A stretch of 64,000 nt of DNA from Cyanobium sp. CZS25K (GTDB lineage Bacteria; Cyanobacteriota; Cyanobacteriia; PCC-6307; Cyanobiaceae), in contig JAUCZB010000006.1 of NCBI GenBank assembly GCA_030373325.1, positions 84,797 through 148,796 on the forward strand, written 5' to 3'. The position numbers were made by a program, and so were the translations under genes. Positions 7,462 to 16,128 of the stretch are shown here, one piece after another; within the stretch, counting starts at the first letter, position 1, and every line of letters starts with the position of its first letter. The notes beneath the pieces are model-generated. The model had not been told where the DNA came from, ran no database searches, and saw nothing but the letters and a program-made list of their open reading frames with translations.

Positions 7462-10397
7462 AACCCGGGAATCGGTCCGCCATCGCCGGTGAGTTGCCAG
7501 GCGGCCCAGAATTTGTGGTCGGCCCAGTCCGGCTCTAATGGGTTGCTGCGGAACTCCTCCTGCACCGTCGTCAACGCGTCCATGCGACCCCTTCCCTGTT
7601 TGAGCAGGGCGACGTAACGCTGCATGAACGCTGCCGTGGCGTCATCATCCACTTTCCACAGCGACAGCAGGGTGGAGCGGGCGCCGGCCACGGTGAGGGC
7701 CCGCTGCAGGCCGTAGACCCCTTCGCCGGTCTGCAGAATTCCGGAGGCGGTGTCGCAGGCGGAGAGCACCACCAGCTCGGTGCCATCGAGCTGCAACTGG
7801 GCCGCCTCCTTGGCGGTGAGATAGCCGTCATCGTCGGCCGTGCTGGTGGCCATGCCGGTGGCCGCGCCCTGGCCGGACAGGCGGTGGCGGTTGGCGCCCG
7901 CCAGCACGATCCCGCTGCTGAGCAGCGGGTCGCCGCTGCTGCTGCCTGGCATGTCCTGGGAGGTCTGGGCGCCTGGCCCTGTGAAGAATCCATGGCTGGC
8001 GATGTGCAACACCCTGGGGCCGCGCGCCTGTTGCAACACGGCTGTGGTGGCGGCAGATCCCAGATACAACGCCGCACCCAACCGCTCGGCGATCCAGCGG
8101 CCCTCCTCGGCGGTGGCGAGCAAGGGTTGCCAGGCCCCAGGGCCACCGAAATCAGGGGCAGCGAGCACCAGGGACCGCTGGCCGCCTGGCCCGGGGTTTC
8201 GCAGGCTCAGCAGATCACGACCGCTGGTGAGGATCCGCAGCTGCACGCGCTGCCCCAGGGTGGCCGTGGATTCGGCCTCGGCCCCGCCTGGGCCAGCAGC
8301 GGCAGCCGGCAGGGCAGTGAAGGGGATGCGGCTCAGCTCGCCATCGGGTGAAACGAACCACTGCCGCCGCCCCACCAGCTGGGGCATCAGGGGCCCCAGC
8401 ACCTTCTGGCTCACCCGGGCCCAGAACGGGCCAGCGGGTCGATTGCGGGCCAGGCTTTCGGCCAGGGCCTGCTGGATCAGGGGATCGGTGTCAGCAGCCA
8501 GGCCGAGGTCTACCGCACGGGTCGCACCATCGGGAAACAGCAGCATCGCCAGATAGCGCGCTTCCCCCCAGCTCCTGGCCTCCGGTTGACGCGCGTCGTA
8601 GGGGCGGAAGCGCTGGAATTCGATCAGCACCCCATCAGCGGGCAGGGCAGCGGCCACCTGGGCGGCGTCCACCAGCCGCGGGGTGAGGGCCGGCAGCTGG
8701 CGGTAGAGCTCCTGCTCCACCCGATCACGCTCCTGCTGCAGCGTCTGCCGCTGAGGTTCACTGAGGTTCACATCGGCCAGTCGGGCCGTCAGGGCCGTGA
8801 GCTGGCTCACCAGGAGTTGCTGGGCAGAGGAACCTCGCCCGAGCTGGGCCTGGTGCCGTTCGATGTCCTGCAGCAGGCCATGGCGGTTCAAGCGCGTGAA
8901 CAGGGCCAGGGAGGCTCCGTCAGGAGCTTTGGCCACCAGCGAGTAGGGGATCTCCCAGACATTGCCGAGAGCCTTGATCTGCTCCTGCCGCCGGGCCTGG
9001 GGAAGCAGCGGGGCCTCCCGCTGGAGAAACAGGGACTGGCTGCCGATGCCGCGGCGCAGCGGGGGCTCGGCCCTGGCGACGGCGCCCTGGCTCAGGTACG
9101 CCTTCGCCAGGTTGTTGAGGCTGAGGGCGGTCGTGGGGTGATCGGGCCCCAGCGCCTGCTCATAGATCGCCAGGGAGCGGAGGAACAGGGGCTCAGCTTT
9201 GGCGCCAGAACCCTGAAGACGGAGGAGCTCCGCCAGGTTGTTGAGGCTGCCGGCGGTATCGGGGTGCTTGGGCCCCAGGGCTTTCTCCCTGATCGCCAGT
9301 GCGCGGCGGTGGAGCGGCTCGGCTTTGGCAGAAGCCCCCTGGTTGTCGTACAGCACCGCCAGGTTGTTCAGGCTGGTGGCGGTGATGGGGTGCCCGGGAC
9401 CCAGCATGTTCTCGTTGATCGCCAGGGCGCTCAGATAGAGAGGTTCTGCCTTGGCGAAGGCGCCCTGGTTGTCGTAGAGCGCCGCGAGGTTGTTGAGGCT
9501 GGTGGCGGTATCGGGGTGGTCGTCACCCAGCACCTTCTGCTTGATGGCCAGGCTGCGGCGCAGAAGGGGCTCAGCCTTCGCGTAGGCGCCCTGGCTGATG
9601 TACAGCGCCGCAAGGTTATTGAGGCTGGTGGCGGTGTCGGGGTGCTCGGATCCCATCGCCTTCTCCCTGATGGCCAGGGCGCGAAGGTATAGGGACTCGG
9701 CCTTAGCGTAATCACCCTGGCTGCTGTACAGCAGCCCGAGGTTATTGAGGCCGAGGGCGAGGCCAGGGTGCTCAGGCCCCAGAGCCTTCTCGGCGATCAC
9801 CAGAGCGCGCAGGTAGAGGGCTTCGGCCTTGGCATCACTGCTCTGGTTGTCGTACAGCCAGGCGAGGTTATGGAGGCTGAGGGCGGTAAAGGGATGGTCC
9901 GGCCCCAGGATCCTGGTTCTGATCGCCAAGGCGCGAAGCAGCAGGGGCTCGGCCTTGGCAAAGGCGCGCTCCTTGATGTAAAGCAGCCCTAGGTTGTTGA
10001 GGCTGGCGGCGGTATCGGGATGGTCGGGTCCCTGCGCCTTCTCACGCCAGGCCAGCACCTGTTCCCATACCGTCGCCGCCTTTCCATCGTCTCCCTTGGC
10101 TTCCAGGGCGTTGGCCTGGTCGATCCACTCCCACACCTGCGCAGGGATCTGGGGATAGCGCTCGCCCAACGGCTGGGCCAGCCACTCCTGCAGACGTGGA
10201 ACCGGTGGCTTGCCGTAGCGATTGGCGGCAGCCGACTGCGGCCCATCGGCCAGCAGCAGCAAGGCCAGCGCAGTTCCCCACCGGAACAGAGCCATGAAGG
10301 AGGGACCGGACCGGGTCATGGGGGTTCCCAGCAGCCCCACCAACGAACGTCTCCGGTCTGTCTGCACGGGGTCCACCGTTACCGGAAGCCGTCTCAT
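7458..10397 (-). CDS. TPR-CHAT caspase-like protease
   Basis: A 979-residue protein. A hydrophobic segment (MALFRWGTALALLLLADG, about 35-52) looks like a signal peptide or anchor, so ATGs at 10319 or 10295 may be the true start. Residues 123-458 hold eight 42-residue kinesin-light-chain-type TPR units (GPDHPDTAASLNNLGLLY). After a helical linker with a coiled coil (about 530-600), a CHAT domain spans 660-979. Both catalytic residues are present: His about 802 in LHIASHGFF and Cys about 881 in LVVLSACDTASG. CHAT proteins are caspase/separase-fold cysteine peptidases, and TPR arrays usually bind the activating partner. It heads an operon with the two genes downstream. Target unknown. Confidence 0.9.
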   Translation of the reverse strand: MRRLPVTVDPVQTDRRRSLVGLLGTPMTRSGPSFMALFRWGTALALLLLADGPQSAAANRYGKPPVPRLQEWLAQPLGERYPQIPAQVWEWIDQANALEAKGDDGKAATVWEQVLAWREKAQGPDHPDTAASLNNLGLLYIKERAFAKAEPLLLRALAIRTRILGPDHPFTALSLHNLAWLYDNQSSDAKAEALYLRALVIAEKALGPEHPGLALGLNNLGLLYSSQGDYAKAESLYLRALAIREKAMGSEHPDTATSLNNLAALYISQGAYAKAEPLLRRSLAIKQKVLGDDHPDTATSLNNLAALYDNQGAFAKAEPLYLSALAINENMLGPGHPITATSLNNLAVLYDNQGASAKAEPLHRRALAIREKALGPKHPDTAGSLNNLAELLRLQGSGAKAEPLFLRSLAIYEQALGPDHPTTALSLNNLAKAYLSQGAVARAEPPLRRGIGSQSLFLQREAPLLPQARRQEQIKALGNVWEIPYSLVAKAPDGASLALFTRLNRHGLLQDIERHQAQLGRGSSAQQLLVSQLTALTARLADVNLSEPQRQTLQQERDRVEQELYRQLPALTPRLVDAAQVAAALPADGVLIEFQRFRPYDARQPEARSWGEARYLAMLLFPDGATRAVDLGLAADTDPLIQQALAESLARNRPAGPFWARVSQKVLGPLMPQLVGRRQWFVSPDGELSRIPFTALPAAAAGPGGAEAESTATLGQRVQLRILTSGRDLLSLRNPGPGGQRSLVLAAPDFGGPGAWQPLLATAEEGRWIAERLGAALYLGSAATTAVLQQARGPRVLHIASHGFFTGPGAQTSQDMPGSSSGDPLLSSGIVLAGANRHRLSGQGAATGMATSTADDDGYLTAKEAAQLQLDGTELVVLSACDTASGILQTGEGVYGLQRALTVAGARSTLLSLWKVDDDATAAFMQRYVALLKQGRGRMDALTTVQEEFRSNPLEPDWADHKFWAAWQLTGDGGPIPGL
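9024..10031. repeat. Eight tandem 126-bp TPR-coding units
   Basis: Eight successive units of 126 bases encode 42-residue TPRs within the CHAT gene. They share the segment GGTTGTTGAGGCTGG on the + strand (coding SLNNL on the minus strand) and the HPDTA box. The central units are most alike and the terminal unit (near 9024-9150) has drifted. The similarity makes unequal recombination, and so copy-number variation between strains, likely. Confidence 0.8.
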
Positions 10398-10481
10398 CGT
10401 CTCAAGGCCCCGTGCGGTGCCGCAACGGATCGATCACCGGGACACCTCTACGGTGCAGCCACAACACTGCGGCGCCAGACA

Positions 10482-11227
10482 ATGAACAGCATGCGTCTGG
10501 GACTCTGTCTGTCCGGCCTGTTGCTGATGCCAGCCCCGCTGATGCTGGGGATGCCGGCACTGGCAAAGCCGGCCGACCCGGCGGGGGCCTGGTGCTCCAA
10601 CCGACCCGCTATCGCGCCGTGCTGGGCAGCCCACCGGCCCGCGGCAGCCGGCAGGAACTCGATGACCTGGCCATCCTGCGCTGGAACCAGCGCAGCCGCA
10701 CCCCGGCGGGGATCCTGCACAGCTGGCTCTTCCTGAACCGCAACCTCAGCCTCTTCAATGCCGCCGTGGGTGCGGACCTGGCCAGGACGGCGCCCAGCCT
10801 CTTCGCGGGGTTGCCAGCCTTCCTCGAGCGTGCGGAAGCCCGCAAGGATCAGCTCAAGGATGCCGCTGCCAGGCCGCGCCCGTTCGCGAACCACGGGGAT
10901 CTGAAACCCTGTCTGCCCCTGGAGATGTCCTGGTCGTACCCCAGTGGCCACGCCACCTGGTTCGCCACCGCGGCCCTGCTGCTGGCGGACCTGCTGCCGG
11001 AGCGCCGGGAGCGGCTGCTGCCGGTGGGCCTTCAGGGGGGCTACGTCCGTGCCTACTGCGGCTTGCACTACCCCAGTGATGTGGCGGCGGGGCAGCGCCT
11101 CGCCGAGGCGCTCAGCCAGGAGTTGATCGCCTCGCCCCAGTGGCGCACGTTCAAGCAGCAGCTGGCTGGGGAGCGCCGCCAGCTGCTGTCGGTCCCACCG
11201 GCCGGGCTGCCCTTGCTCATGGATTGA
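10482..11227 (+). CDS. Exported PAP2-family phosphatase, apparent frameshift near its signal peptide
   Basis: Predicted acid phosphatase of the PAP2 superfamily. ATG 10482 opens a signal peptide (MNSMRLGLCLSGLLLM...MPALAKPAD) in one frame. The catalytic domain lies in the next frame from about 10590: KDQLKDAAARPRPF (motif 1), MSWSYPSGHATWFA (motif 2), and RAYCGLHYPSDVAAG (motif 3). Adding one G to the run GGGGG at 10583-10587 joins the parts as LAKPADPAGGLVLQPTRY. So the gene has lost one base, or the read has a homopolymer error. All catalytic motifs are intact downstream, which favours an error or a very recent mutation. Without the repair, translation in the catalytic frame would lack an export signal. 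Confidence 0.75.
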
Positions 11228-11315
11228 TGGAGTTCCGCGGCACGGTTCGCAGCACGAAACGCAACGGGCTCGGCCTGCTGCTCACCCCGCGCTGATCCGC
11301 CGCTTCGTCCAGTCG

Positions 11316-12312
11316 GTGGCTCTGGCCCTCGAGCGCATGATCTGGCGGGAGCTGATCGAGGCCGAGGCGCCCGCCAGCCCGCTTGTCAATCTGCTGGCCT
11401 TCCTGCTGTTCTCCGCCCTCTGCCTGCTGGCCAGCCTCCAGGGAGCGGTGGCCTACGTGATCGGTCTGCTGCTGTTCCTGCTGCCGATGGAGTGGCTGAT
11501 CGCCCAGCTCGGCTATGCCTCCCCGGTGGAGCGCCGGGTCCTGCTGCAGAGCTGGGGAGATCGGATCCGCCTGTGGTCGCAGACGCAGCAGGGGAGCGAC
11601 CACCTGGAGATCGGCCGGGCCGCCATCGAGGCCGTGGTGATTCGTTTCTCCAGTCTGTCGATCCCGCCCCTGGGGGAACGGCCGCTCGGCTGGGATGTGG
11701 GGCTGGCCGTGACCGGCCCCAGCGATGAGCAGCTCCTGGCCCGCAGCCCCAGACTCTCGGCGGCCTGGCAGCAGGCCAGCAGCCTGGCCGTTGATCTGGG
11801 GGTTCCCCTACGGCTGGCCGGCGCCACCGGGCCGGGCACCCGGGGCGCCTCCTCCATCCAGCGGATCCCCATCGAGCAGGAGGCAGGCGTCTGGAGGGTG
11901 TTGAACGACGCTGCCGCCACCCGCATCGTCCGCAACCGCTGCAGCGTGGGGGCTTTGCCGTGGTGGCGTTCCTTCGCCGAGCAGGGCAGCTACCTGCTGT
12001 TCGTCGCCGCGCTCAACACGGTGATGGTTGAAGTACGGGGGGTTTCTGGTCTGGATGCTCGGGCCGCGCCTGGGTCTGAGCGAAACCACCACCTTGATGC
12101 TGGATCTTTCGGTTCCAGGGCTGCTCTCGTTGGCCCATCCGGAGTGGACTGAGGTGCGCCTGCAGCACGAACCGGTGCCCCGGGTGATCCTGTGGAGCGA
12201 ACGCCGGCTTCCGATCGTGGTAAGCGGACTCTCCAGCGAAGGCGAAGCGTTCGAACTGCTGGAGAAGCTGCAGGCTTCCCTGGATCAGCAGCGCCGATAT
12301 GGGACCGCCTGA
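11316..12312 (+). pseudogene. Two-TM membrane protein of unknown family, interrupted by a frameshift
   Basis: From GTG 11316 the frame encodes an amphipathic start (LALERMIWRELIEAEAP), two adjacent membrane segments (LLAFLLFSALCLLASLQ and AYVIGLLLFLLPMEWLI) and a soluble domain of about 180 residues. It ends in a hydrophobic LLFVAALNTVM at 12024-12026. The continuation KYGGFLVWMLGPRLGLSETT lies in the +1 frame and runs to a stop at 12312. Dropping one G at 12026-12027 restores a single 331-codon frame. It is either a decayed gene or a base-call error; the preceding gene has a similar lesion. No family was recognised. Confidence 0.55.
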
Positions 12313-12869
12313 ACGTCCTGGCCTTGCACGCGCAGGCATGGGGTGATCGCGGCAGTCGCCAGGATCGTGATGGAGGCCTTCGCTGCTGGATCGCAGACCC
12401 CGCGCTGAACGCCAGGCATGGGTCAGGCAACTGCCCTGAAATGCTTTTTGCCGCAAGGCACTTCAGCGATTTCAGCATGCGGAATCAGGGCAGAGAAGGG
12501 GCATTGATCAGATCTTCTGACCAGTCGAGCCAAGATGCTTCGGATCCACCTGAGAGCCTGCGATCTGAGCCATCAGAACTAGCGAGATATCGAATAGGTT
12601 GCATTTTACGGTTGTAGTGATCGACGGCAGCGTGATAAGGTGAATTTGCTGGAACGGCTCCAGCTTGCACGTTGGTCGTCCTCAGGACTTCCAGGCTCAG
12701 GAAACAGCGCTTCCTTGCCTTGATCACGTGCCCTGCCCATCCCTTGAAGGATTCGCTACACGTTTCGTCTGAGCATTTCGCCAGACGTCGTGAGCAGGCC
12801 AGCAGCCCATCGGGCCATTGCCAAACAGACTTGGCCGTTCCAGTTGTCGTATCGAAGGAGAATCCATCC
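12313..12869. other. Intergenic region, 557 bases, no gene recognised
   Basis: AT-richer than its surroundings, with short reading frames only and no family motif. The last bases before 12870 contain GAAGGAG, a good ribosome binding site for the next gene. The spacing leaves room for a long 5' leader or a small RNA, but no recognisable hairpin with a T-run was found. Confidence 0.4.
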
Positions 12870-13214
12870 ATGACCACCCAACAACCCACCATCAACCGCT
12901 CCACCCAGGAGATGGCCAACGTCGATGAACGCCTGCGCCAGGCCATCCTCGACAAGCGGCAGGCCCAGATTCAGGAACTGTCCGACAAGATCGATCAGCT
13001 GCAGAACCAGGCCAGACAGGTGGCGGAAGGCGTTCGCGACGAAACCGAGAGCAAGCTCGAGGAACTCAGGGCCGCCCGCGATGCGGCCAGATCACGGCTG
13101 CAGGAGCTCCAACGCAGCACCGAGGAGGCCTGGTCCAGCCTGCTCGAGCAGACCGATGAGGCGTTGCAGTCCGTGTCCGATCGCTTCCACGCCTTCGTCA
13201 ACAGCCAGAGCTGA
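12870..13214 (+). CDS. Small coiled-coil protein
   Basis: 114 residues, highly charged and helical without Pro or Gly in the core: heptad-like stretches ILDKRQAQIQELSDKIDQLQ, DETESKLEELRAARDAARS and LQELQRSTEEAWSSLLE. Start ATG 12870 is set by GAAGGAG seven bases upstream; in-frame sequence further upstream is intergenic in character. No signal or membrane segment. A structural or scaffold role is plausible but unproven. It is preceded by 557 bases without a gene and followed 73 bases later by the sugar-kinase-like gene. Confidence 0.75.
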   Translation: MTTQQPTINRSTQEMANVDERLRQAILDKRQAQIQELSDKIDQLQNQARQVAEGVRDETESKLEELRAARDAARSRLQELQRSTEEAWSSLLEQTDEALQSVSDRFHAFVNSQS

Positions 13215-13287
13215 TCACGGACGTGCTTGTTCTCTTCAGCTTGCCATCCGATCTCCGATTTTTACCCGCCCACTGCATGTCCTGCCG

Positions 13288-14367
13288 ATGTCCAACGCCA
13301 CAACCACCGAACCCAACACCATCCATCCCCCGATCGTGGAGTCCCACGACCAACCCCGCGTGCTCTGCTTCGGCGAAGCCCTGATGCATCGCATCAACAA
13401 TCCCGAAGCCGATACCGAAAACAAGGCGAACACCACGGATCGTCCGGGGGGCGCCCCGGCCAGCGTGGCCTGCGGGGTCACCCGCCTGGGAACCCCGGCC
13501 AGCTTCCTGGGCCGGATCGTCGCCGATCCGGTTGGCCAGCAACTGCTGGCGCTGTTCGAGCGACGGCAGGTGAGCACGCCGGCGCTGCAGACGGATCCGC
13601 AACGTCCGACACGTGTGGCCCGTCTGAAAAAGGTGCCCGGCGGGGATCTTTGCCTCGACGACTTCCTGGGCGACCTGGGCCAGGGCTTCGCCGACAGCGC
13701 CGTGGTTCCCGCCACGCTGGCTGAATCGGTGAAGCCCCTGCTCGGGGAAGCCCGCTGGCTGCTCGTCAGCACCAATACCCTCGTCAGTGGCCTGAGCGCC
13801 ATGGCGCTGGATCTGCTGCTCAAGAGGGCCACGGCCCAGGGCCTCGGCATCGCCCTGGACATCGATTGGTGCCCCGTTTTCTGGGGTCTCGCTCCGGATG
13901 CGGGCCCATCGGCCGAAGTGCTGCGCCGTTTCCGGCCCCTCGGCGAGAAGGCCACCCTGATCCTCGCTTCCGCAGAGGAAGCCGAGAGCTTCTTCGGCAG
14001 CGCCGATCCCGCGACCCTTCACGGCGCCCTGGCCAAACGCCCGGCCGTCCTGGTGACGGACCGCAAGGGAACCGTGCGCTGGTGCCTGGGGGGTCGCCAA
14101 GGCACCCTGTTGCCCGCCGAGGAGAGCGCTCCCAGCCATCCCCTGGGCGTCCGTGAAGCCTTCACAGCAGCCCTGCTGGATGGTCTCTGCCGCCGGCCGG
14201 AGCTGCTCGACGCTCCGGCACCGGGCGGTGCTGGCGTCGCCGGACCCGGTCCGATCGAAGAGCTGCTGCGCTTTGCCTCGGCCTGCGCCACCCTCGTGGG
14301 CCGCACCGAAGGGGCGATCGAGCCCCAGCCCGGGCGCGAGACCGTGAAGGCGTTCCTCAACGCCTGA
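13288..14367 (+). CDS. PfkB-family carbohydrate kinase-like protein with altered catalytic loop
   Basis: About 359 residues with the ribokinase/fructokinase fold: VLCFGEALMHRINN at the start, the first PfkB signature in GGAPASVACGVTRLG, and FLGRIVADPVGQQL. In active members the second signature is DTxGAGDxF, whose last Asp is the catalytic base. Here the aligned stretch is HPLGVREAF, so GAGD is GVRE with Glu at about 290. Fructokinases phosphorylate fructose with ATP; this protein may be inactive or have another role. The N-terminal 30 residues (Thr/Pro-rich) are an extension over the usual family start. Start ATG 13288 is chosen because upstream in-frame sequence lies inside the preceding gene. 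Confidence 0.8.
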   Translation: MSNATTTEPNTIHPPIVESHDQPRVLCFGEALMHRINNPEADTENKANTTDRPGGAPASVACGVTRLGTPASFLGRIVADPVGQQLLALFERRQVSTPALQTDPQRPTRVARLKKVPGGDLCLDDFLGDLGQGFADSAVVPATLAESVKPLLGEARWLLVSTNTLVSGLSAMALDLLLKRATAQGLGIALDIDWCPVFWGLAPDAGPSAEVLRRFRPLGEKATLILASAEEAESFFGSADPATLHGALAKRPAVLVTDRKGTVRWCLGGRQGTLLPAEESAPSHPLGVREAFTAALLDGLCRRPELLDAPAPGGAGVAGPGPIEELLRFASACATLVGRTEGAIEPQPGRETVKAFLNA

Positions 14368-14415
14368 TCACCAACCTCCCCTCAAGGCGCTCCGCAACCG
14401 GCCTTCTTGTCCCCT

Positions 14416-14443
14416 GCCCCCTGGCTTCTGTCGGGGGGCTTTG
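14416..14443 (+). terminator. Rho-independent terminator candidate after the PfkB-like gene
   Basis: GCCCCC at 14416-14421 pairs with GGGGGC at 14434-14439, loop of 12 bases, followed by TTTG. It lies between convergent genes (stops at 14367 and 14456). The T-run is short. Confidence 0.45.
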
Positions 14444-14455
14444 TGGTGCGAAACC

Positions 14456-15619
14456 TCAGGAGGCCAGGCAGGTGAGCACCAGCTGATCGCGGTGCACCAC
14501 CGCATCCCCCACGTCCCCCAGCCGGCGCCGCACCTCCTCGCTGCTCAGGCCCATGATCTGGCGCAGCTCCTCGCTGCTCAGGGTGCTCAGGCCCCGGCCC
14601 AGTTCGCGGCCATCGCTGGCCAGCACCCGCACCGCCTCGCGCCGCGAGAAGTTTCCCTCCACCTGGCGGATGCCCACCGCCAGCAGGGAGGCCCCCTGCT
14701 GCAGCAGGGCCCGCTCGGCGCCCGCATCCACCCGCACGCTGCCCTTCACCAGCAGGGCATGGGCGAGCCAGCTCTTGCGGTCGGCCAGGGGGGTGGAGCT
14801 GGGCTGGAACACCGTGCCCACCTTCTCGCCGGCGAACAGGGCGTCGAGCACCGCCGGATCTCGGCCGTCGGCCAGGCGCACCCGGATGCCGCTGGAGGTG
14901 GCGATGCGGGCCGCCGCCAGCTTGGTGGTCATGCCGCCGGTGCCCCACTGGCCGCCGCCTTCGGCCACGTGGCTGAGGCGCTCCAGCTCGGCCAGATCCC
15001 TCACCTCCTCGATCGGGCTGGCCTGGGCGTCGGTGCGGGGATTGCCGGAATAGAGGCGGTCCACGTCGGTGAGCAGCACCAGTTCATCGGCGCCGATCGC
15101 CACCGCCACCAGGGCCGAGAGGGTGTCGTTGTCGCCGAAGCGCAGTTCGTCGGTGGCGAGGGTGTCGTTCTCGTTCACCACCGGCAGAACCCCCCACGCC
15201 AGCAGCTGCTCCAGGGTGCGGCAGGCATTCTGATACCGGCGCCGGGAGGCCAGATCGCTGCGGGTGAGCAGCACCTGGGCCACCGCCAGACCCCGCACGG
15301 CGAAGGCCTCCTGGTAGAGGGCCATCAGCTGGCCCTGGCCCACGGCGGCGGCCGCCTGCAGGGCCACCACCTCGGTGGGGCGCTTGCTGAAGCGAAGGGC
15401 CTCGCAGCCCAGGCCCACCGCCCCGCTGGTCACCAGGGCCAGCTGGTCGCCCCGGCGCTGCTGACGGCCGAAGCTGGCGGCCAGATCGGCGATCACCGCC
15501 GCGGTGGAGCGCCCGGGGCTGCCCCTCAGCAGGCTGGTGCCCACCTTGATGACGCGCCGCCGTCCAGCGCCGGAGCCCACCACCGGCCCGGAGGTTGGCG
15601 TTGTGCCGGACATCGCCAT
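14456..15619 (-). CDS. proB: Glutamate 5-kinase ProB
   Basis: Phosphorylates L-glutamate to gamma-glutamyl phosphate, the first step of proline synthesis. Amino-acid-kinase domain at about residues 20-265: RRVIKVGTSLLRG (phosphate loop), LVTSGAVGLG, VVNENDTLATDELRFGDND (Glu binding) and GTGGMTTKLAAARIATSSG. A PUA domain follows at about 285-375 (KGSVRVDAGAERALLQQGASLL). Length 387 is normal for the two-domain form. It is the last gene of a packed minus-strand run; its ATG overlaps the yqeG stop as TGATG, so translation is probably coupled. Confidence 0.95.
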   Translation of the reverse strand: MAMSGTTPTSGPVVGSGAGRRRVIKVGTSLLRGSPGRSTAAVIADLAASFGRQQRRGDQLALVTSGAVGLGCEALRFSKRPTEVVALQAAAAVGQGQLMALYQEAFAVRGLAVAQVLLTRSDLASRRRYQNACRTLEQLLAWGVLPVVNENDTLATDELRFGDNDTLSALVAVAIGADELVLLTDVDRLYSGNPRTDAQASPIEEVRDLAELERLSHVAEGGGQWGTGGMTTKLAAARIATSSGIRVRLADGRDPAVLDALFAGEKVGTVFQPSSTPLADRKSWLAHALLVKGSVRVDAGAERALLQQGASLLAVGIRQVEGNFSRREAVRVLASDGRELGRGLSTLSSEELRQIMGLSSEEVRRRLGDVGDAVVHRDQLVLTCLAS

Positions 15620-16128
15620 CAGCCCGGAACCGATCCCACCCAGCGGGCCATGCGCAACTCCAGATTCTGCAGCCGGTCCTGGCGGCAGGGTTCGCCGTCG
15701 GGATCGATCGGCTTCACCAGCACGGTGAACAGACCCATGCGGTTGCCCACCAGCACATCGGTGAACAGCCGATCACCCACCAGGGCCACCTGGGCAGGGG
15801 GCAGATCCAGCTCCTTCAGCACCCGGCGCAGGGCCGCGCGCCGCGGCTTGCCCGCCGAAGCGGTGTAGGGAAGACCCATGGTGTCGGCCACCGCACCGAT
15901 GCGGCGACGGGAGGGGTTGTTGCTGAGCAGATGCAAGGGCATGCGCTCGCGGGCGTGGCGCAGCCAGAGCTCGGCCTGAAGCGGCATGGTGGCCTGGCGA
16001 CGGGGCAACAGGGTGCGGTCCACGTCGAGGACGAGGGCGCGAATGTCACGGTCGATCAGCTCCTGCAGCGGCAGGTGGGCCAGGGAGGTCCCCAGCAGCC
16101 AGTCGGGCGTGAGCAGATCGCGCAGCAT
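15619..16128 (-). CDS. YqeG-family HAD IIIA-type phosphatase
   Basis: 169 residues, HAD superfamily. Motif I is LVLDVDRTLLP (nucleophile Asp in DxD), motif II LHLLSNNPS, the conserved Lys sits in ASAGKPRRAAL, and motif III/IV is VALVGDRLFTDVLVGNRMG. This matches the YqeG family; the bacterial substrate is uncertain. In plants and cyanobacteria relatives have been linked to phosphatidylglycerophosphate phosphatase (PGP phosphatase). It overlaps proB downstream (TGATG) and DUF3727 upstream, so it belongs to the run from 18369 to 14456. Confidence 0.9.
   Translation of the reverse strand: MLRDLLTPDWLLGTSLAHLPLQELIDRDIRALVLDVDRTLLPRRQATMPLQAELWLRHARERMPLHLLSNNPSRRRIGAVADTMGLPYTASAGKPRRAALRRVLKELDLPPAQVALVGDRLFTDVLVGNRMGLFTVLVKPIDPDGEPCRQDRLQNLELRMARWVGSVPG

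Noticed and set aside
9024..10031. Regular repeats resembling a CRISPR array
   Set aside because: The units are 126 bp, contiguous and coding (TPR); no short repeat-spacer pattern.
12672..12869. In-frame extension upstream of the coiled-coil gene
   Set aside because: The extension is not coiled-coil in character and a strong ribosome binding site sets the start at 12870.
13276..13287. Earlier ATG (13277) for the PfkB-like gene
   Set aside because: It is out of frame with the kinase; ATG 13288 is in frame.
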